DNA of 33,600 bases from Elusimicrobia bacterium GWA2_66_18 (GTDB lineage: Bacteria > Elusimicrobiota > Elusimicrobia > UBA1565 > UBA9628): contig MGTX01000005.1 of assembly GCA_001799675.1 (NCBI GenBank), positions 10,472 through 44,071 of the forward strand, given 5' to 3'. This document shows, piece by piece, positions 7,673-17,009 of this stretch. How positions within the stretch are numbered: the first letter of the stretch is position 1; the number at the start of each line of letters is the position of its first letter. Both the position numbers and the translations under genes were made by a program. The notes below the pieces were generated by a model. That model did not search any database. It saw only the letters and a list, made by a program, of their open reading frames with translations, and was not told the origin of the DNA.

Positions 7673-7965
7673 ACACGGCGGTCTGGGCCGTGACGGGCGT
7701 CCTCTTTAGCGCGGGCCTGGCCATGGTCGTCCTGCGCCGCCAGCTGCTGGCCATGCTCCTCGGGCTCGAGCTGATGGCGGCCGCGGCCAACGTCGGGCTC
7801 GTCCATCAGGCCTGCCTCCTCTCGGACGCCGAGGCGCTGGCCGCCGTCGCGATCGTCATCGCCGTCGCCGCGGCTGAGGCCGTCGTGGGGCTCTCCTTGA
7901 TCCTGCGCGTTTTGCGCTCGGGGCGAGGTCTCGGGGCCGGAGAACTCACGCAACTGCGAGGATGA
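7669..7965 (+). CDS. nuoK: NADH-quinone oxidoreductase subunit K
   Basis: A 98-residue subunit with three helices, starting at GTG 7669, which overlaps the nuoJ stop. The second helix contains MLLGLELMAAAANVGLV with the conserved membrane Glu, and the third contains VAIVIAVAAAEAVVGLSLIL with the second conserved Glu; together they form the antiporter-like proton path next to NuoJ and NuoA. The C-terminus is slightly long compared with E. coli (ends ELTQLRG). Its stop overlaps the nuoL start (ATGA). No ATG alternative exists in a sensible position. Confidence 0.93.
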   Translation: MNTAVWAVTGVLFSAGLAMVVLRRQLLAMLLGLELMAAAANVGLVHQACLLSDAEALAAVAIVIAVAAAEAVVGLSLILRVLRSGRGLGAGELTQLRG

Positions 7966-9863
7966 CGCCCGCCCAAATCCCCGTCGAAGCCTGGCTCCTC
8001 TTCGCGGCCCCCGTCGCGGCGATCCTCTTGGGCTTCTTCGTCATGCGACCCCTGGCGCCCGAGAAGACTCATTGGCCCATCCTTCTCTCCTGCGCCGTCG
8101 TGACCGCGGCGAGCTTCGCCCTGACCGCCCGGGTCCTGGCCGGGCACAGCTTCGACGTGAACTTCTGGCGCTGGGCCGGGGTCGGGAAATGGGGTGTGGA
8201 CTTCGGCCTGCGAGTGGACGGTCCGGGCATGGCCGTGCTCTCCATGGTCAGCCTCGTGGGCTCCCTCATCCACGTCTACGCCGCCGGCTACATGAAAGGC
8301 GACCCGGGCTTCTCGCGCTTTTTCCTCGTCTTCCATCTTTTCTTTCTTGCCATGATCGGCCTGCTGACTTCCAATAACTTCGTCCAACTCTATCTCTTCT
8401 GGGAACTGGTGGGCGTGGCCTCCTATCTCCTGGTCGGGTTCTGGTTCCACAAGGAGTCGGCGAGAGCGGCCGCGCTCAAGGCCTTCCTCGTCAACCGGGT
8501 GGGCGATTTCGGCTTCCTGCTGGCCGTGCTCCTGATCCTCGCCTACTACAAGGTCGCGCACTTTCACCTCGTCTACGTCCAGGTGGCCGGCGGCCGCCAC
8601 GAGATGCTGGGCGTCATCGGCGTCCTCCTTATCTGGGCCGCGTGCGCCAAGTCCGCGCAATTCCCGCTCTATTTCTGGCTGCCCGACGCCATGGAGGGCC
8701 CGACCCCGGTCTCGGCGCTCATGCACGCGGCGACCATGGTGACCGCCGGCCTGTTCCTGCTCGTGCGCGCCTGGCCGCTGATCGCCGCCGTCGAGCGGCT
8801 GCCGCATCTCGTCGCGGCCATCGGCGCCGTCACGGCGCTCGGCGCCGCCGTCGTCGCGGGCACGAAGAAGGACCTCAAGCGCATCCTGGCCTACTCGACG
8901 GTCAGCCATCTCGGATTGATGATGCTGGCCCTGGGCCTCGGCCAGGTCGCCGCGGCGCTGTTTCATCTCTTCACGCACGGCTTCTTCAAGGCCGCCCTCT
9001 TCCTGTGCGCCGGAAACATCGCGCACGCCCTGGGCCGGTCCACCGCCGGCGTCGACGACGTGGGAGGCATGCGCAAGGCGATGCCCGTGACCTATGCCTG
9101 CTTCGTCGCGGCGGCGCTCTCGTTGGCCGGCGTCTGGCCTCTGGCCGGGTTCTACAGCAAGGACGCGATCCTCGACGCGGCCTGGCGCCGCGGTGGGGGC
9201 TACGCGGCCGCCGGTCTGCTCGTCTGCGCGGCTTCGGCCTTCTACATCTTCCGCATGCTCTTCTTGATCTTCCACGGCAAGCGCCCGCAGCAGAAGCGGG
9301 GCGGCGAGCGCCCTCATGAGGCCGGTCCCGCTATGGCCGTGCCCGTCGTCTTCCTCGCCCTGGGAGCCCTCGCCGCCGGCTGTCTGCGCCACGAGATCTC
9401 GAACCTCGTCCTTTTCGGGCTGAAGGGCCTGCCCATGGGAATCCCCGGCATGGCGGGAGCGCTCAACCTGCCCGGCCAGCCCCTCCTGCCGGAGTTCGAC
9501 TGGGTCGTCTTCGCCCTGGGGACCGGCATGGCCGCGCTCGGCGCGGCCTGCGCCTACTGCCTCACGATGGTGGACGCCGGCTGGGACTGGCGGTGGCGCG
9601 GAGGAGCAGCCGAGCGCGTCTTCGAATCGGATTTCGGCTGGAAGATCGTCGTCGATAAGATCGCGGGAGGCGTCGTCGCTTGCGCCCGGTTGGTGGGCAA
9701 TGTCCTCGACAAAGCCTGGTGGGACGGTCTCATCGAAGGCCTCGCCGCCTCCACGCGCGGGCTTTCGGAGCGTCTTTCCATATTTTCGGCGGGTCGGCTT
9801 AACGACTCCCTCTGGTGGATGGCGGCGGGGGCGGCCCTCCTGCTCGGCAGGACCCTGAGATGA
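7962..9863 (+). CDS. nuoL: NADH-quinone oxidoreductase subunit L
   Basis: A 633-residue antiporter-like proton-pumping subunit. Key residues are present: Glu148 in LFWELVGVASYLLVGFW, Lys230 in ACAKSAQFPLYFWLPDAM, His255 in VSALMHAATM, and a later Lys in the GTKKDLKRILAYSTVSHLG segment. About fourteen core helices are followed by an Arg/His-rich loop (about 440-460) and a C-terminal extension that ends in a membrane helix, as expected for the lateral helix and anchor of NuoL. Start and stop both overlap their neighbours by four bases. Confidence 0.96.
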   Translation: MTPAQIPVEAWLLFAAPVAAILLGFFVMRPLAPEKTHWPILLSCAVVTAASFALTARVLAGHSFDVNFWRWAGVGKWGVDFGLRVDGPGMAVLSMVSLVGSLIHVYAAGYMKGDPGFSRFFLVFHLFFLAMIGLLTSNNFVQLYLFWELVGVASYLLVGFWFHKESARAAALKAFLVNRVGDFGFLLAVLLILAYYKVAHFHLVYVQVAGGRHEMLGVIGVLLIWAACAKSAQFPLYFWLPDAMEGPTPVSALMHAATMVTAGLFLLVRAWPLIAAVERLPHLVAAIGAVTALGAAVVAGTKKDLKRILAYSTVSHLGLMMLALGLGQVAAALFHLFTHGFFKAALFLCAGNIAHALGRSTAGVDDVGGMRKAMPVTYACFVAAALSLAGVWPLAGFYSKDAILDAAWRRGGGYAAAGLLVCAASAFYIFRMLFLIFHGKRPQQKRGGERPHEAGPAMAVPVVFLALGALAAGCLRHEISNLVLFGLKGLPMGIPGMAGALNLPGQPLLPEFDWVVFALGTGMAALGAACAYCLTMVDAGWDWRWRGGAAERVFESDFGWKIVVDKIAGGVVACARLVGNVLDKAWWDGLIEGLAASTRGLSERLSIFSAGRLNDSLWWMAAGAALLLGRTLR

Positions 9864-11332
9864 GCCCTCTTACGCTCCTCTGGGTCCTGCCCCTGGCCGG
9901 CGCCGCCGCCTGCCTCCTCGCCGGCCGCTTCGGCCGGACGGCGGCGCGCCTTTGCGCGCTGGCATCCTCCTGCGCGCACGCGGGCGCCTGCCTGGCCGTC
10001 ATCAAGCCCTTCATTGCAGGCGGGGGGGCGGGGCTCATCGCGGTGGGAGGCGAACCCCTGGCCTTCGGAGTCTCATATCTGCTGGCCGCCGACGGTTTCT
10101 CGCTGGCGCTCATCGGCCTGACTTCTTTCCTGACTTTGGTCTGCGTGGTCTCCTCTTGGGAGCTCGAGGTCTCCGCCGCGTACTGGGCGAACTTCTTGGC
10201 GCTGGCCTCGGCCTTGTGCGGCGTCTTCCTCGCGCGCGACCTCTTCATCTTCTACGTATTCTGGGAGGCCACCCTCATTCCGATGTTCTTCATCATCGGC
10301 CTCTGGGGCTCCGAGAACCGCCGCCACGCCGCGGTCAAGTTCTTCCTGTTTACGTTCGCGGGCTCGGTGTTCATGCTCCTCGCACTCCTCGCCCTGGTCA
10401 GCGCGCATCATGGCGCGACCGGCGTCTGGACCTGGGATCTGCAGGCCCTCAAGTCGGCCCCCCTGGGCGCGGCCGGGCCGTGGGTCTTCGCGGGGCTTTT
10501 GCTCGGCTTCGGCGTGAAGATCCCCGTGGTGCCTCTGCACACCTGGCTGCCTGACGCTCACACCGAGGCCCCGGCCGCGGGGTCGGTGATGCTGGCGGGC
10601 GTGATGCTGAAGATGGGTCTTTACGGCCTCATCCGCGTGGCCTTTCCGCTCTTCGCGACCCTCTCCGAGGCCTGGGCTCCCTGGCTGGCGGGGCTGGCCG
10701 CCCTCAACGCCGTCTACGGCGCGCTCTGCGCCATGGCCCAGACCGACCTCAAGCGCCTCATCGCGTATTCCTCCATCGCGCATCTCGGTTTCTGCCTCCT
10801 GGGAGTTCTCTCCCGCACCGACCAGGGCCTGGCGGGCGGCGGCCTGCAGATGATCAACCATGGTCTCACCACCGGCGCGCTTTTTCTTATGGTCGGATTC
10901 CTCTATGAGCGCGCCCACAAGCGCGGCCTCGCGGATTTCGGCGGTCTGGCCGTGCGCGCGCCGTGGCTGACATTCTTTTTCGGATTCTCGATGCTTGCGT
11001 CCATCGGCCTTCCCGGCCTCAACGGCTTCGTGGGCGAGTTCATGAGCCTGTCGGGCGTCGCGCACTCCGCCGTGCCGCTGCTGTCCGTGCCGTTCTTCGC
11101 CGTCGCGGGCGTGGTCGGCGTGACGCTGGCCGCGGCCTACGCCCTGCCCGCGTACCAGGCCGTGTTCTGGGCGCCGGAGGCGCCGCAGTCCGTCAGCGGG
11201 CGCGTTACGGACCTCGATGCCCGCGAGAAGGGCATTCTCTGGGCGCTCAGCGCCCTGATGCTTTGGATCGGCTTGGCCCCTCAGTCCTGGCTGACTCTCA
11301 TCGAGCCTTCTCTGCGGGGTCTGGTGCGATGA
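9860..11332 (+). CDS. nuoM: NADH-quinone oxidoreductase subunit M
   Basis: A 490-residue antiporter-like subunit. Diagnostic residues are Glu136 in FWEATLIPMFFIIGLWG, Lys220 in GFGVKIPVVPLHTWLPDAHT with the following EAP, and Lys251 in MLKMGLYGLIRV. About fourteen helices are seen. The start was placed at ATG 9860, overlapping the nuoL stop (ATGA); an upstream in-frame ATG at 9815 would lie inside nuoL and add a non-hydrophobic leader. The stop overlaps the nuoN start. Confidence 0.96.
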   Translation: MSPLTLLWVLPLAGAAACLLAGRFGRTAARLCALASSCAHAGACLAVIKPFIAGGGAGLIAVGGEPLAFGVSYLLAADGFSLALIGLTSFLTLVCVVSSWELEVSAAYWANFLALASALCGVFLARDLFIFYVFWEATLIPMFFIIGLWGSENRRHAAVKFFLFTFAGSVFMLLALLALVSAHHGATGVWTWDLQALKSAPLGAAGPWVFAGLLLGFGVKIPVVPLHTWLPDAHTEAPAAGSVMLAGVMLKMGLYGLIRVAFPLFATLSEAWAPWLAGLAALNAVYGALCAMAQTDLKRLIAYSSIAHLGFCLLGVLSRTDQGLAGGGLQMINHGLTTGALFLMVGFLYERAHKRGLADFGGLAVRAPWLTFFFGFSMLASIGLPGLNGFVGEFMSLSGVAHSAVPLLSVPFFAVAGVVGVTLAAAYALPAYQAVFWAPEAPQSVSGRVTDLDAREKGILWALSALMLWIGLAPQSWLTLIEPSLRGLVR

Positions 11333-12675
11333 TCCTCCTTCCCCAGGCCGCGCTGGCCGGAGGTGTTTTGGGCGCTCTCGGCCTGGGTCTCCTACGCCGC
11401 CCCCCGGCCTTGGCGGTGCGCGCCCTGACCTTCCTGGCGCCGCTGGCGGCGTTGCTCTTGCTGCCGATGACGCCTGCGGGCCTTCTGCCTCCGCTCATCG
11501 CCGTGGACATCAAGTGCCTGGGCTGGCAGTTGGTCATCTACGCGGCCGCCCTGCCCCTGGCCCTGCGCTCCTCGGCGGACGACGTGGAGGCGGCCCTCTT
11601 CCTGGGCGTCGTCCTCGGCATGGGCCTGCTCACGGCGGCGGGCAATCTCCCCATGCTCTTCCTGGCCCTCGAGTTCATGTCACTGCCCGCCTATCTGCTC
11701 GTGGCCCGCGCCGGGACCGGGGAAGGAGGCCGGCGGCTGGAGGCCGCGGTCAAGTATTTCTTCGCCGGGGCGCTGGCCGGCGGCCTGTTCCTGCTCGGGA
11801 TGGCTCTCTACTATTCGCAGACCCATCTCCTCGGGCCCTCGCCGCGGCCCGTCGGGCTTCTGGCCCAGGGGGGCGTGACGCTCATGGCCGCCGCCGCTCT
11901 CTTCAAGATCGGCGCGGCGCCCCTGCACTGGTGGCTGCCGGACGTCTATGAGGCGGCGGTCCCCGAGGTGACGGGATTTCTCTCGACGGCGATGAAGGCC
12001 GCGGCCGTCTTGTTCTTGATGCGCGTCGTCCAGCTCGTCCCCTCGGCGAACTTCGCGCCGCTGCTGCCCTGGCTGGGAGCGGCGAGCTCCCTGTTCGCCG
12101 CCGTTATGGCGCTGCGCCAGGAGAGCCTCCAGCGCCTGCTGGCCTATTCGTCCATGGCCCACGCCGGCCTCCTCGTCCTGGGCGTGGGCGCCTGGGCGCG
12201 CATGGGGCAATCCCCCGTCGCGGCCGCGGCCATCCTCTTCTACCTCGGAGCCTACGCCTTCATGAGCAACGGGACCTTCGGCTTCCTCGCGGCCACGGGC
12301 CTGCGCACGCGCGCCCAACTCAAGGGCTACGCGCGCCGCCAGCCGGGGCTGGCCCTGGCCTTCGCCGCGCTCCTCTTCTGCCTGGGCGGCGTGCCCCCGA
12401 CGGGCGGCTTCGTGGCCAAGCTCCTCGTGCTCTGGCAGGCGGTCGCCGCGGAGCTCCCCGGGCCGGCCGTGCTGGCCGCCCTCTCGGCCCTGATCTCCCT
12501 GGGATACTATCTGGGCCTGGTGCGCGACCTCTATTTCGAGGAACCCGTCATGGAGAGCCCGGCGCCGGGGGGCGCCTGCGCGCGCATCCTCGTCCTGGTC
12601 TGCGCGTTCGGGGCGCTGGCGCTGGGGGCCGCACCCCTGCTCCTCAAGGACCTGGCGGGAGGTTTCTGGCGATGA
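11329..12675 (+). CDS. nuoN: NADH-quinone oxidoreductase subunit N
   Basis: A 448-residue antiporter-like subunit with about thirteen helices. Motifs include Glu115 in LEFMSLPAYLLVA, Lys193 in FKIGAAPLHWWLPDVYE (followed by AAVPEVTGFLST), and the later LQRLLAYSSMAHAGLLVLG. It is somewhat shorter than E. coli NuoN (485), mainly at the N-terminus, where about two helices may be missing or compressed, as in other N subunits that lack an N-terminal extension. Start ATG 11329 overlaps the nuoM stop, and its own stop overlaps nuoA. In the usual arrangement nuoN would be the last gene; here it precedes nuoA. Confidence 0.95.
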   Translation: MILLPQAALAGGVLGALGLGLLRRPPALAVRALTFLAPLAALLLLPMTPAGLLPPLIAVDIKCLGWQLVIYAAALPLALRSSADDVEAALFLGVVLGMGLLTAAGNLPMLFLALEFMSLPAYLLVARAGTGEGGRRLEAAVKYFFAGALAGGLFLLGMALYYSQTHLLGPSPRPVGLLAQGGVTLMAAAALFKIGAAPLHWWLPDVYEAAVPEVTGFLSTAMKAAAVLFLMRVVQLVPSANFAPLLPWLGAASSLFAAVMALRQESLQRLLAYSSMAHAGLLVLGVGAWARMGQSPVAAAAILFYLGAYAFMSNGTFGFLAATGLRTRAQLKGYARRQPGLALAFAALLFCLGGVPPTGGFVAKLLVLWQAVAAELPGPAVLAALSALISLGYYLGLVRDLYFEEPVMESPAPGGACARILVLVCAFGALALGAAPLLLKDLAGGFWR

Positions 12676-13034
12676 GCCCCGCGGCCCTCGTCGCCCTCCT
12701 CATGAACCTCGTCGCCGTGCTGGCGCTGGCGGGCTTCTTCGCCGGGGCGGGCGCGCTCTTCGGCCCGCGCTCGCGGCACGAGGGCGACGCGGACATGCCT
12801 TACGAGACGGGCCTGCCGCCCCTGTCGCCCGGCCACGAGCGGATGACCGCGCTTTACTGGCGCCACGCGGTGCTGTTCGTCGTCTTCGACGTGGACCTGG
12901 CCTTCCTCCTGCCCTTCGTGCTGGTCCGGCCGCGCCTCGACGCGGCGGCGCTGGCGGCCATCACGGGCTTTACCGTCCTCATCGTCTTCATGCTCGCTTA
13001 CTTCTGGCGCAAGGGAGCTCTCGAATGCCGCTAG
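12672..13034 (+). CDS. nuoA: NADH-quinone oxidoreductase subunit A
   Basis: A 120-residue, three-helix subunit that helps close the quinone chamber. The conserved loop is present as MPYETGLPPLSPGH, with Thr where many homologues have Cys (YECG), and the second helix has the signature FVVFDVDLAFLLPF. The gene follows nuoN with an ATGA overlap, so it is part of the same message and not the start of a new operon. Its last ten bases overlap nuoB (ATG 13025). Confidence 0.95.
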   Translation: MSPAALVALLMNLVAVLALAGFFAGAGALFGPRSRHEGDADMPYETGLPPLSPGHERMTALYWRHAVLFVVFDVDLAFLLPFVLVRPRLDAAALAAITGFTVLIVFMLAYFWRKGALECR

Positions 13035-13504
13035 AAGCGTCGATCCCGCCGGCCGGCGCGATGACCACGCGGATCGAGGCGGCGCTGGGCTGGGCGCGCA
13101 AGTACTCCATCTTCCAGTACCCCTTCGTGACGGCCTGCTGCGGCATGGAGTACATGTCCGCGGCGGCCTCGCACTACGACATGGACCGCTTCGGAGCGGG
13201 CTTCCCGCGCTTCTCGCCGCGCCAAGCCGACTGCCTTCTGGTGGTGGGCACGATCTCGCACAAGATCGCGCCGGTCCTGCGCCGCATCTACGAGCAGATG
13301 CCCCGGCCCAAATGGGTCGTTGCCTTCGGCGTGTGCACCTGCACGGGCGGCTTCTACAACGACTACTCGACGGTCCAGGGCATCGACACCATCGTCCCCG
13401 TGGACCTCTACATCCCGGGCTGCCCTCCGCGGCCGGAGACCGTCCTCCAAGGATTGACGCTCCTGCAGGAGAAGATCCAGAAGATCGGCGGAAGAAACCG
13501 ATGA
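13025..13504 (+). CDS. nuoB: NADH-quinone oxidoreductase subunit B
   Basis: A 159-residue peripheral-arm subunit that holds cluster N2, the last iron-sulfur centre before quinone. Ligand cysteines are Cys38 and Cys39 (TACCGMEYMS), Cys104 (GVCTCTGGFYNDYS, with an extra Cys106) and Cys133 (IPGCPPRPE). The ten-base overlap with nuoA is longer than the other junctions; the next in-frame ATG (residue 13) would remove part of the N-terminus but not any ligand. Its stop overlaps nuoC. Confidence 0.96.
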   Translation: MPLEASIPPAGAMTTRIEAALGWARKYSIFQYPFVTACCGMEYMSAAASHYDMDRFGAGFPRFSPRQADCLLVVGTISHKIAPVLRRIYEQMPRPKWVVAFGVCTCTGGFYNDYSTVQGIDTIVPVDLYIPGCPPRPETVLQGLTLLQEKIQKIGGRNR

Positions 13505-13986
13505 ATGCCATTCAGGGAGAGCGGCGAGATATATCCTCCGAGCGCAACCACGAAGAGCTCTCCTCGTTGAAGGCCGAGGGATATAATATGCTGGTCGACC
13601 TGACCTGCGTGGACTATTGCGCTCAGGGCCGATCTCCGCGCTTTGACGTCATCTATCGTTTGATGAAGTTCGACTTGGCCGACGGCAAGGACCTCGGCCG
13701 TCTTGAGATCCATTGCGGAGCGGGCGAGGAGCCGGTGCTTCGCTCCGTACGCGACCTTTGGCCCGTCGCCGATTGGCTGGAGCGGGAAGTCTGGGACATG
13801 TTCGGCGTGAAATTTTACGATCGGCCCGATATCAAGCGTCTTCTGATGTATGAAGAGTTCGTCGGGCATCCGCTGCGCAAGGACTACCCCATCTTGAAGC
13901 GCCAGCCGCTCATCGGGCCGAAAGACGGAGCCAAGGCAGACAGCCCATCGTTCAACATCTTGAAACCGACGGTCACGGGCGAATGA
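13501..13986 (+). CDS. nuoC: NADH-quinone oxidoreductase subunit C
   Basis: A 161-residue subunit of the hydrogenase-like module, which forms the quinone-site scaffold with NuoD. The family signature is seen in RFDVIYRLM and in the C-terminal EREVWDMFGVKFYDRPDIK followed by RLLMYEEFVGHPLRKDYP. It is separate from nuoD, unlike the fused CD of E. coli. The start at 13501 overlaps the nuoB stop, and the protein is slightly short at the N-terminus. The first third of the gene is noticeably less GC-rich than its neighbours. Confidence 0.94.
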   Translation: MNAIQGERRDISSERNHEELSSLKAEGYNMLVDLTCVDYCAQGRSPRFDVIYRLMKFDLADGKDLGRLEIHCGAGEEPVLRSVRDLWPVADWLEREVWDMFGVKFYDRPDIKRLLMYEEFVGHPLRKDYPILKRQPLIGPKDGAKADSPSFNILKPTVTGE

Positions 13987-15296
13987 ATATTTCCAATCGG
14001 AAGACGTATATGCTGAACATGGGTCCCGCGCATCCGTCCATGCACGGCGTCGTGCGTTTGGTCCTCGAACTCGACGGCGAGCGCATCATGGCCTGCGAGA
14101 CCGAGATCGGCTACCTGCACCGCGCCTTCGAGAAGCACGCCGAGAGCGAGACCTGGAACAACGTGGTCCCCTGGACGGACCGCCTCAACTACGTCTCGCC
14201 GCTCATCAACAACGTGGGCTACGCCCTGGTCGTCGAGAAGCTGGCCGGCATCACGGTTCCCGAACGCGGCCAATACATCCGCGTCATCGCCTGCGAGATA
14301 TCTCGAGTGACCGACCACCTCACCTGTATCGCGGCCACCGCGATGGAGCTGGGATCTTTGACCGTATTCCTGTACCTCATCAAGGCGCGCGAGTGCCTCT
14401 ACCAGCGCGTCGACGAGTTGACCGGGGCGCGCATCACCACCTCCTTCACGCGCGTGGGCGGCGTCAAGGCGGATCTTCCCGCCGGTTTCGCCGAGAAGTG
14501 CGCCGCCGCCTTCGCGGAGGTCCGCACGGCTATCTGCGAGGCCGACCAGCTCCTGACCAGGAACCGCATCTTCATGGACCGCGTCGAAGGCACGGGCGTG
14601 ATCTCCAAGGAGGACGCGGTCGCCTACGGCATCACCGGCCCGTTCCTGCGCTCGACCGGCGTGCCCTACGACGTGCGCCGCGCCCACCCCTACCTGGTCT
14701 ACGACCGCTTCGATTTCGTCATCCCCGTGGGCTCGACCGGCGACAACTACGACCGCTATCTCTGCCGCTTGGCCGAGATCGAGCAGAGCCTTTGCATCCT
14801 GGAGCAGGCTTTCGCTCAGATACCGGACGGCGATCACTCCCTGGAGCCGCGGGAGATGAAGCATGCCTACGAGCTTCAGGACATGGGCAAGCGCGGCGAC
14901 ACCGAGCTCATCGAGAGATACGCCGCGAAGGTGGACCAGACCCTGGAAGGGATGGCGGCGGCGATCCGGGCGCCGAACCGCTGGGCCACGCTCCCCGCGA
15001 AGGAGCAGACATACACGAACATCGAAGGGCTGATGAACCATTTCGAGCTGGTCATGTGGTCCTGGGGCATCAAGATTCCGGTCGGGGAGACCTACTCCGC
15101 CGTGGAAGGCGCCAACGGAGAGTTGGGCTTTCACGCGGTCAGCGACGGCGCGGACGGCCCCTACCGCCTGCGCTGCCGGCCGCCGTGCCTGTTCACTATG
15201 GCCGCCCTCTCGAAGATCCTCATCGGCGCGCAGATCGCCGACATCGTCCCGACTTTCGGATCGGTGAACATGATCGCGGGGGAGCTGGACCGATGA
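13983..15296 (+). CDS. nuoD: NADH-quinone oxidoreductase subunit D
   Basis: A 437-residue subunit, the 49-kDa homologue that builds the quinone-binding pocket with NuoB. Signatures are the N-terminal MGPAHPSMHGVVRLVLELDG with the conserved His pair, the IGYLHRAFEKHAES segment, and the C-terminal YRLRCRPPCLFTMAALSKIL with PTFGSVNMIAGELDR at the end. Cys and Arg positions follow the non-hydrogenase form, so no NiFe site is expected. Length is normal for the family. Its stop overlaps the nuoE start. Confidence 0.96.
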   Translation: MNISNRKTYMLNMGPAHPSMHGVVRLVLELDGERIMACETEIGYLHRAFEKHAESETWNNVVPWTDRLNYVSPLINNVGYALVVEKLAGITVPERGQYIRVIACEISRVTDHLTCIAATAMELGSLTVFLYLIKARECLYQRVDELTGARITTSFTRVGGVKADLPAGFAEKCAAAFAEVRTAICEADQLLTRNRIFMDRVEGTGVISKEDAVAYGITGPFLRSTGVPYDVRRAHPYLVYDRFDFVIPVGSTGDNYDRYLCRLAEIEQSLCILEQAFAQIPDGDHSLEPREMKHAYELQDMGKRGDTELIERYAAKVDQTLEGMAAAIRAPNRWATLPAKEQTYTNIEGLMNHFELVMWSWGIKIPVGETYSAVEGANGELGFHAVSDGADGPYRLRCRPPCLFTMAALSKILIGAQIADIVPTFGSVNMIAGELDR

Positions 15297-15775
15297 CCGA
15301 GCCTAGCGCGCCCTTTACGCCCGAGCAGGAGGCCGCCCTGCGGAAGTGGACGCAGTATTATCCCTATAAGCAGATGGGCCTCGTCGAGGCCCTGCGCTGC
15401 GTGCAGGACTGGCATCGCCACATCAAACCAGAAGCCGCGGCCTACGTCGCGCAACTCTTCGGCCTTCCTTTTAATCACGTCTGGGGCGTGGTCACCTTCT
15501 TCCCGACCTTCACCACCAAGCCCACCGGCAAGAACCGCATCGGTCTTTGCCGCGGCCTTTCCTGCTGGCTGGCCGGCTCTCCCCAGATGGCCAAGCGTCT
15601 GGAGTCGACGCTGGGCGTGGCCGAGAAGGAGGTCACGGAGGACGGGCGCTTCTCCTGGGAGGAGATGGAGTGCCTGGGGGCCTGCGAGCAGGGCCCGGCG
15701 CTGCTTGTCAACGACCGACTCCAAGGACAGGCGACGGACGAGAAGATCGCCGCGCTCGCCAAGGAACTCAAGTGA
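15293..15775 (+). CDS. nuoE: NADH-quinone oxidoreductase subunit E
   Basis: A 160-residue thioredoxin-like subunit carrying the 2Fe-2S centre N1a. Ligands are Cys86 and Cys91 (LCRGLSCWLAG) and Cys127 and Cys131 (EMECLGACEQGP). The helical N-terminal region has the typical NHVWGVVTFFPTFTTKPTGK turn (about 61-80). Start ATG 15293 overlaps the nuoD stop. Ten bases separate its stop from nuoF, the only non-overlapping junction in the operon. Confidence 0.95.
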   Translation: MTEPSAPFTPEQEAALRKWTQYYPYKQMGLVEALRCVQDWHRHIKPEAAAYVAQLFGLPFNHVWGVVTFFPTFTTKPTGKNRIGLCRGLSCWLAGSPQMAKRLESTLGVAEKEVTEDGRFSWEEMECLGACEQGPALLVNDRLQGQATDEKIAALAKELK

Positions 15776-15785
15776 AGCGGGCAGC

Positions 15786-17009
15786 ATGACCAAGATCCTG
15801 ACCAAACATTTCGACGAGCCCAAGCTCCACGAGCTGGAGACCTATCGCCGTCTCGGCGGCTATCAAGGGCTCGAAAAGGCTTTGTCGATGTCGCGCAAGG
15901 ACGTGACCGAGGAGGTCAAGAAGTCCAATCTCCGGGGCCTCGGCGGGGCGGGATTTCCGACCGGAGGCAAGTGGGAGACCGTCCCGCCCGAGGAGAAGTC
16001 TCCCGGCCCGCGCTACGTCGTGGTCAACTGCGACGAGTCCGAGCCCGGCTGCTTCAAGGACCGGGTCCTCGTCGCGCGCGCCCCGCACCAGGTGATCGAG
16101 GGCGCGCTGATCGTCGCCCACGCCATCGACGCCCATGACGCCTTCATTTTCGTGCGCGGCGAATACCAGAACCAATACGATATCTTGGAGGATGCCATCC
16201 GGGAAGCCGAGTCGGCCGGCTACCTCAAGCGCTGCGGCATGAAGCTCATGCGCGGAGCGGGCGCGTACATCTCGGGCCTCGACACCGCGCTCCTCGAGAC
16301 CATGGAAGGCAAGAAGGCCTGGCCGCGCCAGCCGCCGCCATTCCCGACGGTCGTGGGCCTCATGGGCCGGCCCACCGCGGTCAACAACGTCGAGACCGTT
16401 TCCATGCTGCCCCACATCATGGTCAACGGGGGGGACTGGTTCGCCAAGATCGGGGCGCCCAAGTCCGGCGGCACGGTGGTCTTCTCCATCTCGGGCCACG
16501 TCGAGAAGCCCGGCGTCTACGAGTTCCCGATGGGCGTGAAGCTCCGCGAGGTCCTCGCCGCGGCGGGGGGCGTCAAGGGAGGCAGGAAGCTCAAGTGCGT
16601 CATCCCGGGAGGCGCCTCCATGCCGCCTCTCGTGGAGAAGGACCTGGACGTCGCCCTGGACTTCGACGGCGTGCGCGCGGCCGGGACCTTCCTCGGCGCC
16701 GGCGGCATGATCGTCTTGGACGAGACGGCGGATGCCGTCGCGGTCGCGCACAACATCGAGCGCTTCCTCGCGCACGAGTCCTGCGGCCAGTGCACGCCCT
16801 GCCGCGAGGGCTCCGCGTGGACCGAGAGGATCCTCGGGCGATTGCTTGATGGCAAAGGAACGCCCGACGATCTTCCGAATATCCAGCGCGTGGGCGAGAA
16901 CATCACGGGCAAGGTCATCTGCGCCTTGGGCGACACGGTCGGCGTCATCACTCGGGCCTACCTGGCCAAGTTCCCCGAAGACTTCAAGAAACGGGCAGCT
17001 AATGGGTAA
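15786..17009 (+). CDS. nuoF: NADH-quinone oxidoreductase subunit F, NADH-binding
   Basis: A 407-residue NADH dehydrogenase subunit with FMN and cluster N3. The FMN/NADH glycine-rich region is NLRGLGGAGFPTGGKW (about 48-63), followed by VVNCDESEPGCFKDR. The 4Fe-4S ligands are Cys333, Cys336 and Cys339 in ESCGQCTPCREG, plus Cys379 in KVICALGDT. The start ATG 15786 is ten bases after nuoE and preserves the usual N-terminal length; an earlier in-frame ATG lies inside nuoE. Its last eight bases overlap the nuoG start. Confidence 0.96.
   Translation: MTKILTKHFDEPKLHELETYRRLGGYQGLEKALSMSRKDVTEEVKKSNLRGLGGAGFPTGGKWETVPPEEKSPGPRYVVVNCDESEPGCFKDRVLVARAPHQVIEGALIVAHAIDAHDAFIFVRGEYQNQYDILEDAIREAESAGYLKRCGMKLMRGAGAYISGLDTALLETMEGKKAWPRQPPPFPTVVGLMGRPTAVNNVETVSMLPHIMVNGGDWFAKIGAPKSGGTVVFSISGHVEKPGVYEFPMGVKLREVLAAAGGVKGGRKLKCVIPGGASMPPLVEKDLDVALDFDGVRAAGTFLGAGGMIVLDETADAVAVAHNIERFLAHESCGQCTPCREGSAWTERILGRLLDGKGTPDDLPNIQRVGENITGKVICALGDTVGVITRAYLAKFPEDFKKRAANG

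Noticed and set aside
7806-9392. 528-codon minus-strand frame across nuoK-nuoL
   Set aside because: Dominated by Glu, Gly, Arg and His, with no fold pattern; it is the antisense of two unmistakable complex I genes.
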